Notes under the pieces: model-generated | Seen by the model: only the letters and a program-made list of their open reading frames with translations | Told to the model about the DNA's origin: nothing | The model's database searches: none | DNA from: Rubripirellula sp. | Lineage (GTDB): Bacteria; Planctomycetota; Planctomycetia; Pirellulales; Pirellulaceae | Length of the DNA stretch: 38,055 nucleotides | Direction: 5' to 3' | Assembly (NCBI GenBank): GCA_029245125.1 | Contig: JAQWPZ010000168.1 | Coordinates: forward strand, 1-38,055 | Shown: positions 26,808 to 35,486 of the stretch, piece by piece | Numbering within the stretch: the first letter of the stretch is position 1 | Layout of the letters: every line of letters starts with the position of its first letter | Made by a program: the position numbers and the translations under genes

Positions 26808-26812
26808 GGAGG
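26808..26812 (+). promoter_or_regulatory. Ribosome-binding site that fixes the PPC-protein start at 26820
   Basis: GGAGG ends 7 nt before ATG 26820. The longer frame from TTG 26763 has no such site and would put a basic extension in front of the signal peptide, so the shorter start is preferred. Confidence 0.75.
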
Positions 26813-26819
26813 TGAAGAA

Positions 26820-28469
26820 ATGAGTCCTCTCTGCAAGGATCAATTCTCGCCTTTGTTGAACGTATTGGTTTGGTTTGTCAGCTTCGTCGGGATGTCGAAT
26901 GTCGGCTTGGCGCAGATTCAACTGGACCGTTTCTTTCCTCCTGCGGTACAGATCGGCCAAGTATCGGTGGTGAAGGTGGAGGGCAAGTTTCCGAATTGGC
27001 CTGCTACGATCGTCTGTGAAAACGCGGGTCTAAAGATCGCAGCGGGCGAAGATTCTGGAGTGTTGGAGATAACGGTTCCTGATGAGACGCCGCCGGGGAT
27101 AGCATGGATTCGCGTGCACGATGAACAGTCGGCCAGTGACCTGCTGCCGTTGTTCATCGAACGTGAACCTGTGCAAGCGGAATCGGAACCGAACAATCGA
27201 CTCGCGGAATCCAATCAAGCAGACTTGCCAGCACTCATTGCTGGCAGGCTTGAAAAAAGTGGAGATCTCGATTCGTACAGTGTTGAATTGAAAGCTGGGC
27301 AGACGTTACTCGCATCCCTGCGGGCAAACCAAATCTTGGCTTCGCCGATGGATTCCATTTTGCAACTGGTAGATCCGCGTGGCAACGTCGTGGCTCAATC
27401 GGACGATGTTCGTGGATTGGACCCCCAGTTTGTTTACCAGGCAAAGTCTGATGCAACGTTCCATGTGCGAGTTTTTGCGTTCCCAGAAACACCTACCGGT
27501 ACGATTGGATTTGCTGGAAATCCGTCTTATACCTACCTGCTTCGACTAACGACCGAACCATTCCTGGATCACGTACTGCCGTTGTTGATCGCTGAAGATT
27601 TCACACAGAAATCGCTGACCACCGGGTGGGGACTACCCAGCAAGCCAAGCACGATCCAATGGAGTGGGAAGAACCCTGTCATCTCTTCGTTGGGCGAAGC
27701 GAGTGGGTGGCATTGGCATGATCGCGCGCCCGCGAACGCCGTTTCATATCTTGAATCGGAAGAGCAAGATGTGGTCATCGCCAGTGGTTTGCCAGTTGTG
27801 TTTTCGGGGCGTTTATCCCAGGCAGGGGAAACGGACCGACTACGATTTTCCGTGAAAAGTGGGCAACGCTACCGAGCGAGCGTTTACGCAAGACGGTTTG
27901 GATTTGAGCTTGATTCGGTACTGCGTTTGATAGATCCCACCTCGGGAAAGGAACTCGGGCGCAACGATGATTTGGCTCGCAATGAATACGATGCTGTGCT
28001 CGAATACAAAGCTGCTTCGGACGGCGAGGTCGAATTGCAAATTTCCGACCTTGTCGATAATCACGGTGCGCGAGCAGTCTATTCGGTTCTTGTTCAGCCG
28101 ATTACACCCAAGATCGAACTCACTGTTGCCGCAGGGCGATTCCCGCTGACCGCCGACAAACCGGCTGAAATAGCTGTCAGCGTGAAACGGACCGGAGGTG
28201 ATACGTCAAATGTGCGTCTGGTTCCGCGCGGACTCCCCAACGGCGTATCGGGGCTGGAGGTGGTATCGAAAGCCAAGGGTGACTCAGCGAAGTCAGTCAA
28301 GCTAACACTGTCCTGCGAAGCTGGGATTGCCGTGCAGGGTGAATTCCAGATTGTTGGGCAGCGTTTGGATCAGGATGACAAACCTGTCGGTGAACCAATA
28401 CTGGCAACCTACCAATTGGCAAAGCTGTTTGCTCGATCGGGAATCTGGCTTTCGGTGACTGAAAAATAA
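26820..28469 (+). CDS. Exported protein with two PPC (pre-peptidase C-terminal) domains
   Basis: A 549-residue protein with a signal peptide (hydrophobic 12-29, cleavage probably after GLAQ at 32). A first Ig-like region (35-115) reads QLDRFFPPAVQIGQVSVVKVEG. PPC domain 1 (about 119-250) contains ESEPNNRLAESN, DLDSYSVELKAGQTLLASL and MDSILQLVDPRGNVVAQSDD. PPC domain 2 (about 325-435) contains ETDRLRFSVKSGQRYRASV, DSVLRLIDPTSGKELGRNDD and a similar end. These are beta-sandwich domains usually attached to secreted enzymes; no enzyme domain is present here. It lies between DUF1501 and CBS genes with gaps of 175 bp and 19 bp. Proteins of this build are regular companions of DUF1549/DUF1501 pairs in planctomycetes, so it is likely part of that module. 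Confidence 0.9.
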   Translation: MSPLCKDQFSPLLNVLVWFVSFVGMSNVGLAQIQLDRFFPPAVQIGQVSVVKVEGKFPNWPATIVCENAGLKIAAGEDSGVLEITVPDETPPGIAWIRVHDEQSASDLLPLFIEREPVQAESEPNNRLAESNQADLPALIAGRLEKSGDLDSYSVELKAGQTLLASLRANQILASPMDSILQLVDPRGNVVAQSDDVRGLDPQFVYQAKSDATFHVRVFAFPETPTGTIGFAGNPSYTYLLRLTTEPFLDHVLPLLIAEDFTQKSLTTGWGLPSKPSTIQWSGKNPVISSLGEASGWHWHDRAPANAVSYLESEEQDVVIASGLPVVFSGRLSQAGETDRLRFSVKSGQRYRASVYARRFGFELDSVLRLIDPTSGKELGRNDDLARNEYDAVLEYKAASDGEVELQISDLVDNHGARAVYSVLVQPITPKIELTVAAGRFPLTADKPAEIAVSVKRTGGDTSNVRLVPRGLPNGVSGLEVVSKAKGDSAKSVKLTLSCEAGIAVQGEFQIVGQRLDQDDKPVGEPILATYQLAKLFARSGIWLSVTEK

Positions 28470-28488
28470 ACGTTCTAGAAGGATCGCA

Positions 28489-28890
28489 ATGAAGCGTCAC
28501 GCACCTGATGTTCGTCAATTCATGACACACCTGCCTGTCGAGGCAGAGCGGTGTGAGACAGCCGAACAGGCGTGGGATTTGATGGAAGAGCACCAGATCC
28601 ATCACGTGCCTGTGATGAATGGTTCACAGTTGCGGGGTGTCGTCTCACGCGAAATGCTACTCCAAGCCAAGGTGCAAACAGGAACTCACTTCGCTGATTG
28701 CTCGGTCGAACAGTTTTGCCATTCACAGCCTTTGGTCGTTGAACCCGTTGAGCCAATCGACAAGGTAGTGCGAAAGATGAATTCAGAAGCAGTTGATTGT
28801 GCGTTGGTGATGGACGGAGGTTTCGTGGTAGGCGTGTTCACCAGCACAGATGTCTTGAGATTTGTGGCCGAATTCTTCGGTCAGCAATAA
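28489..28890 (+). CDS. Twin CBS domain protein
   Basis: A 133-residue cytosolic protein consisting only of two CBS motifs. CBS1 is about 10-62 (VRQFMTHLPVEAERCETAEQAWDLMEEHQIHHVPVMNGSQLRGVVSREMLL). CBS2 is about 74-130 (PLVVEPVEPIDKVVRKM...DCALVMDGGFVVGVFTSTDVLRF). The STD and SRE segments correspond to the usual (S/T)xxD nucleotide-contacting positions, kept in CBS2 (T118-S-T-D121) but altered in CBS1. Such pairs usually bind adenine nucleotides and regulate a partner. It starts 19 bp after the PPC gene with an AAGGA site 5 nt before ATG. It is the only clearly cytosolic product in this operon, which makes its target a puzzle. Confidence 0.93.
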   Translation: MKRHAPDVRQFMTHLPVEAERCETAEQAWDLMEEHQIHHVPVMNGSQLRGVVSREMLLQAKVQTGTHFADCSVEQFCHSQPLVVEPVEPIDKVVRKMNSEAVDCALVMDGGFVVGVFTSTDVLRFVAEFFGQQ

Positions 28891-29130
28891 CACGTCCATC
28901 TTACGTCGAACCGCGGCGCCCATCGATCTCCGCCTGAACCGCAAACGGTTGGGTCAGTCGAAGCGAGTCGGGTTTCTCATGACTTTCGCGCGGCATCAAT
29001 TTTCCATTTTTGACATCCCGATTTGAGCGACCTTGATTGGTTGAGTGGCAATATCTGCAGTTTTGTTAAACGTTGCGCGGCTGCATCTTGCTGTGGTTCA
29101 GGCGTCGGTTGCCCATTGGCGTTGTTCTCC

Positions 29131-30351
29131 TTATTGAATCCCGAGGCGGCTCAGTTCGTTCCAGCAAAACCCGTTGTTGTGTTCGCTTTCGTGGTTCAGC
29201 GGCGGTTCAAGGAGCAGGCACGCTAGTAATGCGGCCCGTTCGGGCATGCGATCTTTGACGACGTGTTCTGTGACCGCATGGGCGCCATCGCCAACCGCAC
29301 CTAAACCATCAAGTGTTGGTGTGTAAAGACTTGTCCAGTTTCCATCCGAACCACCGCCCGCAGCCCCCTGGTCAATCGGGAGTTGAAGTGAAGCGGCAGC
29401 TTGGACAGCGCGTTGCCAGAGTTTTTGATTCCCCGCAGTCCGCTCAAGTGGAGGTCTGCCAATCCGCCCGCTGATTTGCAGTTCGGTACCAGGAACCGTC
29501 GGTTTTAGTCCAAGGATTGCTTGTTCGATGTGTTGTGCATCTTCTTTTGTGCGGACTCGAACATCAACTTCAGCCCGACTCTCTGGTGCCACAACATTGG
29601 GCCGCATACCGCCATCAATTGTGCCAACATTGACCGTGATTCCTTTTTCAGTGTCGTTCAGATCGAAGAGTGACTGAACGACATGTGAAAGTTCCAGGAT
29701 TGCGCTGATGCCCTTCTCGGGATCCAAACCAGCATGAGCAGCTCGGCCGATGACTTTTATGACAAAACGGCCCACGCCTTTTCTGGCAGTTTTCAGCAAG
29801 CCAGTTGGTCCGAGAGAGGGCTCCATGACCATCACGCGATCAACCGCGGGAGCCAGTTCGCGAATGAGATCCGCAGATTCGAAACTGCCAATTTCCTCAT
29901 CTGAGTTGATGAAGAATACGGGCGATACAGTCGGCTGGAGTTCGAGTTCTCGCAGCGCTGAAAGTGCAAATAATGCTTGAACGAGGCCCCCTTTCATGTC
30001 ATACACGCCTGGTCCGTAAAGGCAACCATCGTGTGTTTGGACTGGCATCGTTTTCAAGGTGCCGATTGACCATACTGTGTCACAGTGGCCCAGCAACAAT
30101 TGTCTCGGGCAATTATCCGCTGCTTGCTTGTCAATGGCCAGAAGTTGGCCTGCCGTCTTCTCTCCCGGGATTTGAATACAGCTGAATCCAAGCCCCTCAA
30201 GCTGCTCTCGCAACAGAGCGAACATTGGGATGATCGAATCGGGGACTCCAGATGGAGATTCAATTAGTGCACTACGCGTCAGCAAGTCAACCATTTCCGA
30301 TTGCCGCGAGCGAAGATGTTCAAGCACCTTAGGGGCGAGATCCGAATTCAT
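29131..30351 (-). CDS. M20 family metallopeptidase (carboxypeptidase G2/ArgE-like)
   Basis: A 406-residue protein of the dinuclear zinc M20 family. Metal ligands and catalytic residues are in place: LLGHCDTVW with His89 and catalytic Asp91, GVYDMKGG with Asp118, NSDEEIGS with catalytic Glu152 and ligand Glu153, and VMEPS with Glu177. The dimerisation domain includes GRAAHAGLDPEKGISAI. The final ligand His is likely in GAVGDGAHAVTEHV. There is no signal peptide, so it acts in the cytosol, cleaving an amide or peptide bond; the layout is closest to glutamate carboxypeptidase-like members, though the substrate is not readable. The start overlaps the stop of the flavin-reductase-like gene by 4 nt (ATGA). 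Confidence 0.93.
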   Translation of the reverse strand: MNSDLAPKVLEHLRSRQSEMVDLLTRSALIESPSGVPDSIIPMFALLREQLEGLGFSCIQIPGEKTAGQLLAIDKQAADNCPRQLLLGHCDTVWSIGTLKTMPVQTHDGCLYGPGVYDMKGGLVQALFALSALRELELQPTVSPVFFINSDEEIGSFESADLIRELAPAVDRVMVMEPSLGPTGLLKTARKGVGRFVIKVIGRAAHAGLDPEKGISAILELSHVVQSLFDLNDTEKGITVNVGTIDGGMRPNVVAPESRAEVDVRVRTKEDAQHIEQAILGLKPTVPGTELQISGRIGRPPLERTAGNQKLWQRAVQAAASLQLPIDQGAAGGGSDGNWTSLYTPTLDGLGAVGDGAHAVTEHVVKDRMPERAALLACLLLEPPLNHESEHNNGFCWNELSRLGIQ

Positions 30352-30980
30352 TTCTGGGAATCCTCGCGTCGCTTAAAACCGGCCGGGAATGGAAACGCAA
30401 CACTATGGTCGATTGTTGCAAATCGGCCTGGAGACACATAAGCAAGCAGGGGCGATGCAGTCACTATGTCTTCGTCGTCAATGTCAGCCCGACGCAGTGC
30501 TGACGACTGGACTTGGGCGGCAACGACCTTACCGACTATCAAGCTGTTGACGCCGAAGTCGTCGACGATGCGGTCGAGCCGACATTCCAAAAATAAAGTT
30601 GAATCTATCAAACAGGGACAATCGACTTCTGATGTGCGAAAGGCGGGTAATGCCATCAAGGCGGGCTTTGAATCATCCCCGCAGCGAGGCGATGCTGCCA
30701 AGGCGGCCATCAGTACCGACCCAACTTTGGGGTAGCTGACGGAAAAGACTTCTTCCCGTTGAATATTTTGATAAGTGCTGTGACTCGGCGTGCAGACAAA
30801 GCCAAAATAGTTATCCCACCCCATTGGGCTCACCATGTGTTTGGGAGCCAGATCGTTTTCCCCGTTTGACTCGCGGGTTCCAATCACAACCAGGGGTGCC
30901 ACAGTGAAGAAGCGATCCCAGATCGGATGATCCATCTCCAACGTGACAAGTCCATCGGGTTTAAGAGAGTCAGGTGTCAT
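30348..30980 (-). CDS. Flavin reductase-like (FMN-binding split-barrel) protein
   Basis: A 210-residue protein when begun at ATG 30980 (MTPDSLKPDGLVTLEM). The in-frame ATG at 31022 adds 14 residues without a ribosome-binding site, while GGA stands about 8 nt before 30980. Residues 20-190 match the flavin_reduct split-barrel: FTVAPLVVIGTRESNGENDLAPKHMVSPMGWDNYFGFVCTPSHSTYQNI and FSVSYPK with an FMN-contacting T/S pattern, then ECRLDRIVDDFGVNSLIVGKVVAA. Relatives reduce FMN with NAD(P)H or act as oxidoreductases; the substrate is unknown. The 4-nt overlap with the M20 peptidase gene suggests a shared catabolic step. Confidence 0.88.
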   Translation of the reverse strand: MTPDSLKPDGLVTLEMDHPIWDRFFTVAPLVVIGTRESNGENDLAPKHMVSPMGWDNYFGFVCTPSHSTYQNIQREEVFSVSYPKVGSVLMAALAASPRCGDDSKPALMALPAFRTSEVDCPCLIDSTLFLECRLDRIVDDFGVNSLIVGKVVAAQVQSSALRRADIDDEDIVTASPLLAYVSPGRFATIDHSVAFPFPAGFKRREDSQK

Positions 30981-31353
30981 GTTAATTCCAGCACGTAAAC
31001 TTCGAGTGGACGCCACCTCCATAGTTTACGCGTATCTCCCGTTCGCTGGGGATAGGATTCATCAGGGAAAATGGACGCCCATGGGTTGTTTTTCGATGGT
31101 GCCCCGTTCCATCGTGTCAGCGTTTGCGTCAGTTTGGCTCCGTTCCCCAACCCAGCTTTTGGTTAACGAAAGCTGACTCAGCGTCCGGCTTGAGAAGCGG
31201 CAGTGATCGAATGCAGGCAGGCGGGCAATTTTGAATGAATTTGCTGACGAAAACTGCTCCAAGCTGGCGAATTGTTGCAACGTTGTTTTCGACGCTTTCT
31301 GGAGGCGGTTGGATGTGAATTACGCAATGCCCGCCCAGTGAAACGAAAATTTG

Positions 31354-31379
31354 AATCAAGGCTTGCGTTTGCCTTGATT
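31354..31379. repeat. Perfect 9-bp inverted repeat with 8-nt loop
   Basis: AATCAAGGC and GCCTTGATT flank TTGCGTTT. No T-tract follows on either strand, and no gene ends nearby, so it is more likely an operator or an RNA leader structure than a terminator. Confidence 0.6.
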
Positions 31380-31682
31380 GGATTCTGCGTCAAATGACCT
31401 GCGAACCCGCGAAAACGATGATGGACTTGGCAATCGTCCCAAGGTCAGTCATTTTCTCCATCGCTTGCAAACCGTCCAAACGCCCAGAAAACATGGACGT
31501 TCAGACCTCATCACAGATATTCCGGATTAAGCTGGCAGGGCCGATTACAGATTGGCTGAAAACGTCTTAATCACACCCGCGCATTTGGCTGCATTTGAGT
31601 TGGCACGCGATAGCTTGAGACGCTTGAAAGCGATAGAATTCCGCGGGTTGAAAGATTATGCGGTTGGTGATTTTGAGTTTGA

Positions 31683-31687
31683 AGGAG
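31683..31687 (+). promoter_or_regulatory. Ribosome-binding site that fixes the fusion-gene start at 31694
   Basis: AGGAG (within AAGGAG) ends 6 nt before ATG 31694. The upstream in-frame start at 31658 has no such site, so the 12-residue extension is rejected. Confidence 0.75.
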
Positions 31688-31693
31688 ATTTCC

Positions 31694-34600
31694 ATGAAGC
31701 GGTGGATCGAGAGTTCGCAGTGGCTGCGATTGATAGTGGTAATGGCCGCATGGTCGGGGACAGATTTGATCCTGGCCGATTCGGCCGGTGATTGGGAAAA
31801 GATGAAACTCATCACACCGCAGCAATATGTCTGTGGCTTTACGGAATCACCAATCAGCGTCGATGGGAAGATCGACGAATCTGTTTGGAAGTCCACCCCG
31901 TGGACAACTGCATTCAGGGATATCGAAGGTGATGTCAAACCGAAGCCGCGGCATCGCACTCGTGCAAAAATGTTGTGGAACAAGGACTTCTTTTATATTG
32001 CGGCGCAACTCGATGAGCCACATGTCTGGGGGACCCTTACTGACCACGATGCGGTGATCTTTCACGACAATGATTTTGAAGTTTTCATTGATCCCAACGG
32101 TGACAATCACGAGTACTACGAACTTGAGCTGAACGCGCTAAACACAACCTGGGATTTGTTTCTGCCTAAACCGTACAAAGACGGTGGCAAGGCAGATAAT
32201 TCCTGGGAGATCGAGGGGTTACAAACTGCTGTCAACGTGCAAGGTTCCCTCAATGACGCATCCGATCAAGATTCCGGCTGGAGTGTCGAGATTGCAATCC
32301 CATGGAAGGTGCTTGCAGAGTTTTCACGGCAACCCGCACCACCTCGCCCCGGGGATAAGTGGCGAGTCAATTTCAGCCGAGTTGAATGGCAACACGAAGT
32401 GCTCAAAGGGAAGTACCAGAAGGTCCCTAAGACTCGGGAAAATAACTGGGTGTGGTCCCCACAGGGCATCATTGACATGCACCGTCCCGAGCGTTGGGGC
32501 TATGTTCAGTTTTCTTCAAAACCACCTGGCGAAGAGGCGTTTGCGACCAATGGGGAACCAACCGCACGGGATGCGTTAATGGAAGTCTATCACCGCCAGA
32601 GAACATTCCATCGTGAGCAGAAGCGGTGGGCGAAGACGATGGCGGAATTGAATCTTGCAGATCAGCATCCACAATTACAGGTACCGATTCAGATTCGCCT
32701 GACGGAGGATGGCTATCAGGCAACGTTGGATCTGCCAGTGAAACAAGGGACCGATCAGCGATGGCACGTGCGACAGGATTCCAAGCTTTGGCTTGACCAA
32801 AACCAAGCCCCTTTAGAAGCGGGCCTGGGGCGGGCCGGTGGTAACCGCGGGGAACTTGAGCGGGCGTTAAACGATGTTCCCGGCGAACAATTAGGGGCAA
32901 TGCGTTTCCTGATTGCGAATATGCCCGATCGTGATCTTAAATCCTTAACCGCTGATTTCTTGCTGAAAAATGTGAGGCTTGCCTATCAAGCTCGGCAAGA
33001 GTTCGCTTTCGCGAAGAATGTCCCCGAAGCGATCTTCTTCAATGATGTTGTGCCTTACATGAGCATCAATGAACGGCGAGATTCCTGGCGTTCTGATTTT
33101 TTGAAACGGTTCGGACCGCAAGTCAAAGACGCGAAATCACTATCGGAAGCCGCCGCACTTTTGAACCAAAAAATCTTCCCTGAATTGAAGGTGCGATATT
33201 CAACCGCGCGAAAGAGAGCTGACCAGAGTCCACTGCAATCGATTGAATCGGGACTCGCTTCCTGTACAGGATTGTCGGTGCTGCTGATTGACGCTTGTAG
33301 GGCAGTGGGAGTTCCAGCCCGATTCGTTGGTACGCCCTTGTGGAGTGATCGCAGCGGCAATCACTCATGGGTAGAAGTTTGGGACGATGGTTGGCACTTT
33401 ACCGGTGCAGCCGAGCCTGCTGGGATGAATTTGGATCGAGCTTGGTTCATGGGGCGGGCGTCGAAAGCCCAGCGGGATCATCCCTGGCATGCAATTTATG
33501 CGGTCAGTTTTCGAAAAACTCCGCAACGATTCCCACTCGTTTGGGACGCCAGTATCGATTACGTCTCCGCAGTCAACGTGACGGATCGTTACGCAAATGT
33601 CTTGCCGGAACCGCCTGAGGGTTCGGCACTTGCGATGTTCGTCGTGCGAGAACGCGGGACCGCCAACCGTTGCTCAGCAAAACTAAGAGTGATTGATGAT
33701 TCTGACACCGAAGTTTTTAGCGCGACGACGAATGACGAACGGTTCGACGCGAATGATCACATCGGTACCGTTTTGCCGCTTGAGAAAGAATTTACCGTCG
33801 AAGTGCGAAAGGGCGATCGCGTTCTTAAAACGCAACTCAAAATGCAGCACAGAGATTCGCCGTACGTATTTTTTATCGATGATGCGGCGGAAGTAGAGAG
33901 CCCTCCAACGAGTGACGCGCAGGAGGAACCGACCGGTGAGACGCCCCAGGTTGATCAACCAACGTCGAAGACCGAAACCGGGTCAACGGATCAAGGAGTA
34001 TCAGTAAAGGAAGAGCCGGCGACGAGGAAGCAGTCTGGTCGGCAGAGTCTTTCGAAACTTAAGTCCTTTTTGGCAAAACCCGCTGCGGATCGGGGTGCGA
34101 TTAGCGAACAGGCATTTGCAGATGTTCCGCTATCTCGCCGCGAGGCAGAGATCGCGAAATCGTTGCTCTGGGAAGCCCATGTCGCGCAGATTCGTAAGGA
34201 TCGCGCCGATGAGATGAAGTCGTTGGAAATTAAAATTGGCAAATTGAAAATGCCTTTCGCTTTTCAGCGGTTCGGAAACCCGCCAGCTAGCGGTCGAAGT
34301 TTGTACATCTCCATGCACGGCGGTGGTGGTGCTCCGAAGCGAGTGAATGACCAGCAGTGGGAAAACCAAAAACGTTTGTACCGACTGGAAGAAGGGATTT
34401 ACGTCGCACCGAGAGCTCCAACCGACACCTGGAATTTGTGGCATCAAGGACATATCGATCAGTTTTTCGAACGATTGATCGAAAACATGATTGTCTTCGA
34501 AAACGTCAATCCAGATCGTGTCTACATCATGGGGTACTCGGCGGGAGGTGATGGGGTATTCCAGTTAGCTCCACGGATGGCGGATCAACTTGCCGCCGCC

Positions 34601-35221
34601 GCGATGATGGCAGGACACCCCAACGAAACCTCACCGCTAGGATTACGTAATCTTCCCTTCACCATTCATATGGGTGAACTCGATGCCGCCTACAAACGAA
34701 ATGAAGTTGCCCGACGTTGGGGTGAGCAGCTTGACGAATTAGCGAAAAACGACTCCGCTGGTTATCCACATCAGGTGACCCTGCATAAGGGTAAGGGACA
34801 CTGGATGGACCGTCAGGACGCTGTCGCTATCGGCTGGATGGCCAAGTACGATCGGAGGACGTTTCCTAACAGCATTGTCTGGAAGCAGGATGACGTTGTG
34901 CATCAAAGATTTTACTGGTTGGCAATCGACCCCAACGACATGCGGGGACGCGCCGAAGTGCGTGCTAAGTTAGACGGACAATCTTTCGATGTTCAATCGA
35001 AAGATGTGGATCGACTGACCCTTCGGTTATGTGATGATTTGGTTGATCTTGATTCCCCAGTCTCAATCACTACGAATGCTGGCACAAATGGCAGCGAATC
35101 TCTGTTCAATGGCCGCGTTGATCGAACGATCGGGACACTCGCCAAAACATTGGCGGAACGTGGTGATCCGAGAATGCTTTTTTCCGGTGAAGTGACTGTC
35201 ACAATGCCAAAGGCCGAATGA
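31694..35221 (+). CDS. Large exported fusion: CBM9-like, transglutaminase-like and alpha/beta hydrolase domains
   Basis: A 1175-residue protein. The N-terminus has a hydrophobic stretch at 10-28 ending in LILA-DSAG, a likely signal peptide. A CBM9/DOMON-like beta-sandwich covers about 40-275 (ISVDGKIDESVWKSTPWT, NDFEVFIDPNGDNHEYYELELNALNTTWDL, GWSVEIAIPWKVL). A transglutaminase-like core follows, with candidate Cys524 (SCTGLSVLLIDACRAVGVPARFVG) and His557 (GNHSWVEVWDDGWHF); the third position looks like Glu574 rather than Asp. A Pro/Thr/Glu-rich linker lies at about 735-785. The C-terminal esterase domain has YISMHGGGGAP, nucleophile Ser949 in GYSAGG, Asp997 (GELDAAY) and His1036 (GKGHWMD). 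The combination suggests a secreted protein that binds a polymer and cleaves or transfers acyl/peptide bonds. The domains are clear; substrates are unknown. Confidence 0.88.
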   Translation: MKRWIESSQWLRLIVVMAAWSGTDLILADSAGDWEKMKLITPQQYVCGFTESPISVDGKIDESVWKSTPWTTAFRDIEGDVKPKPRHRTRAKMLWNKDFFYIAAQLDEPHVWGTLTDHDAVIFHDNDFEVFIDPNGDNHEYYELELNALNTTWDLFLPKPYKDGGKADNSWEIEGLQTAVNVQGSLNDASDQDSGWSVEIAIPWKVLAEFSRQPAPPRPGDKWRVNFSRVEWQHEVLKGKYQKVPKTRENNWVWSPQGIIDMHRPERWGYVQFSSKPPGEEAFATNGEPTARDALMEVYHRQRTFHREQKRWAKTMAELNLADQHPQLQVPIQIRLTEDGYQATLDLPVKQGTDQRWHVRQDSKLWLDQNQAPLEAGLGRAGGNRGELERALNDVPGEQLGAMRFLIANMPDRDLKSLTADFLLKNVRLAYQARQEFAFAKNVPEAIFFNDVVPYMSINERRDSWRSDFLKRFGPQVKDAKSLSEAAALLNQKIFPELKVRYSTARKRADQSPLQSIESGLASCTGLSVLLIDACRAVGVPARFVGTPLWSDRSGNHSWVEVWDDGWHFTGAAEPAGMNLDRAWFMGRASKAQRDHPWHAIYAVSFRKTPQRFPLVWDASIDYVSAVNVTDRYANVLPEPPEGSALAMFVVRERGTANRCSAKLRVIDDSDTEVFSATTNDERFDANDHIGTVLPLEKEFTVEVRKGDRVLKTQLKMQHRDSPYVFFIDDAAEVESPPTSDAQEEPTGETPQVDQPTSKTETGSTDQGVSVKEEPATRKQSGRQSLSKLKSFLAKPAADRGAISEQAFADVPLSRREAEIAKSLLWEAHVAQIRKDRADEMKSLEIKIGKLKMPFAFQRFGNPPASGRSLYISMHGGGGAPKRVNDQQWENQKRLYRLEEGIYVAPRAPTDTWNLWHQGHIDQFFERLIENMIVFENVNPDRVYIMGYSAGGDGVFQLAPRMADQLAAAAMMAGHPNETSPLGLRNLPFTIHMGELDAAYKRNEVARRWGEQLDELAKNDSAGYPHQVTLHKGKGHWMDRQDAVAIGWMAKYDRRTFPNSIVWKQDDVVHQRFYWLAIDPNDMRGRAEVRAKLDGQSFDVQSKDVDRLTLRLCDDLVDLDSPVSITTNAGTNGSESLFNGRVDRTIGTLAKTLAERGDPRMLFSGEVTVTMPKAE

Positions 35222-35486
35222 TTCGCTCACAGTTCGCCGTTTGTAATAATCGGCTTAGGCTGGAGTGCCTTGGCAAATATTTGAATTCGCCTGTGGGCAA
35301 TTGACTGGGTGCAGCCTTTGCTTCCGGTCTGGGCGATCTGGCCATCTGGTGGGCCCGTCAGAAGCCATGCGGTGGGCGCTGGTAAGCTTTTTGGAATTAC
35401 ATGCACGATTCGCTATTCAAACGTCGCCGTTGCTCATTGCAATTCCTGAGAATGAATCGATCTTTCTGCCATTTGGTGGTATCACG

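Larger units (their letters stand above)
31023..31693. other. Intergenic region between divergent genes (about 670 bp), no gene seen
   Basis: It separates the flavin-reductase/M20 operon (minus) from the large fusion gene (plus). The open frames crossing it have no family features or ribosome-binding site. It holds three short inverted repeats: CAGCTTT/AAAGCTG at 31153-31175, the overlapping GCTGACTCAGC at 31172-31182, and a 9-bp stem at 31354-31379. I see no RNA gene, and no convincing promoter hexamers. Confidence 0.5.

Noticed and set aside
28937-28950. AACCG/CGGTT hairpin after the CBS gene as a terminator.
   Set aside because: Stem of only 5 bp and no T-tract; could be chance.
31552-31791. 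Short plus-strand open frame before the large fusion gene.
   Set aside because: It overlaps the true start at 31694 in another frame and lacks a ribosome-binding site.
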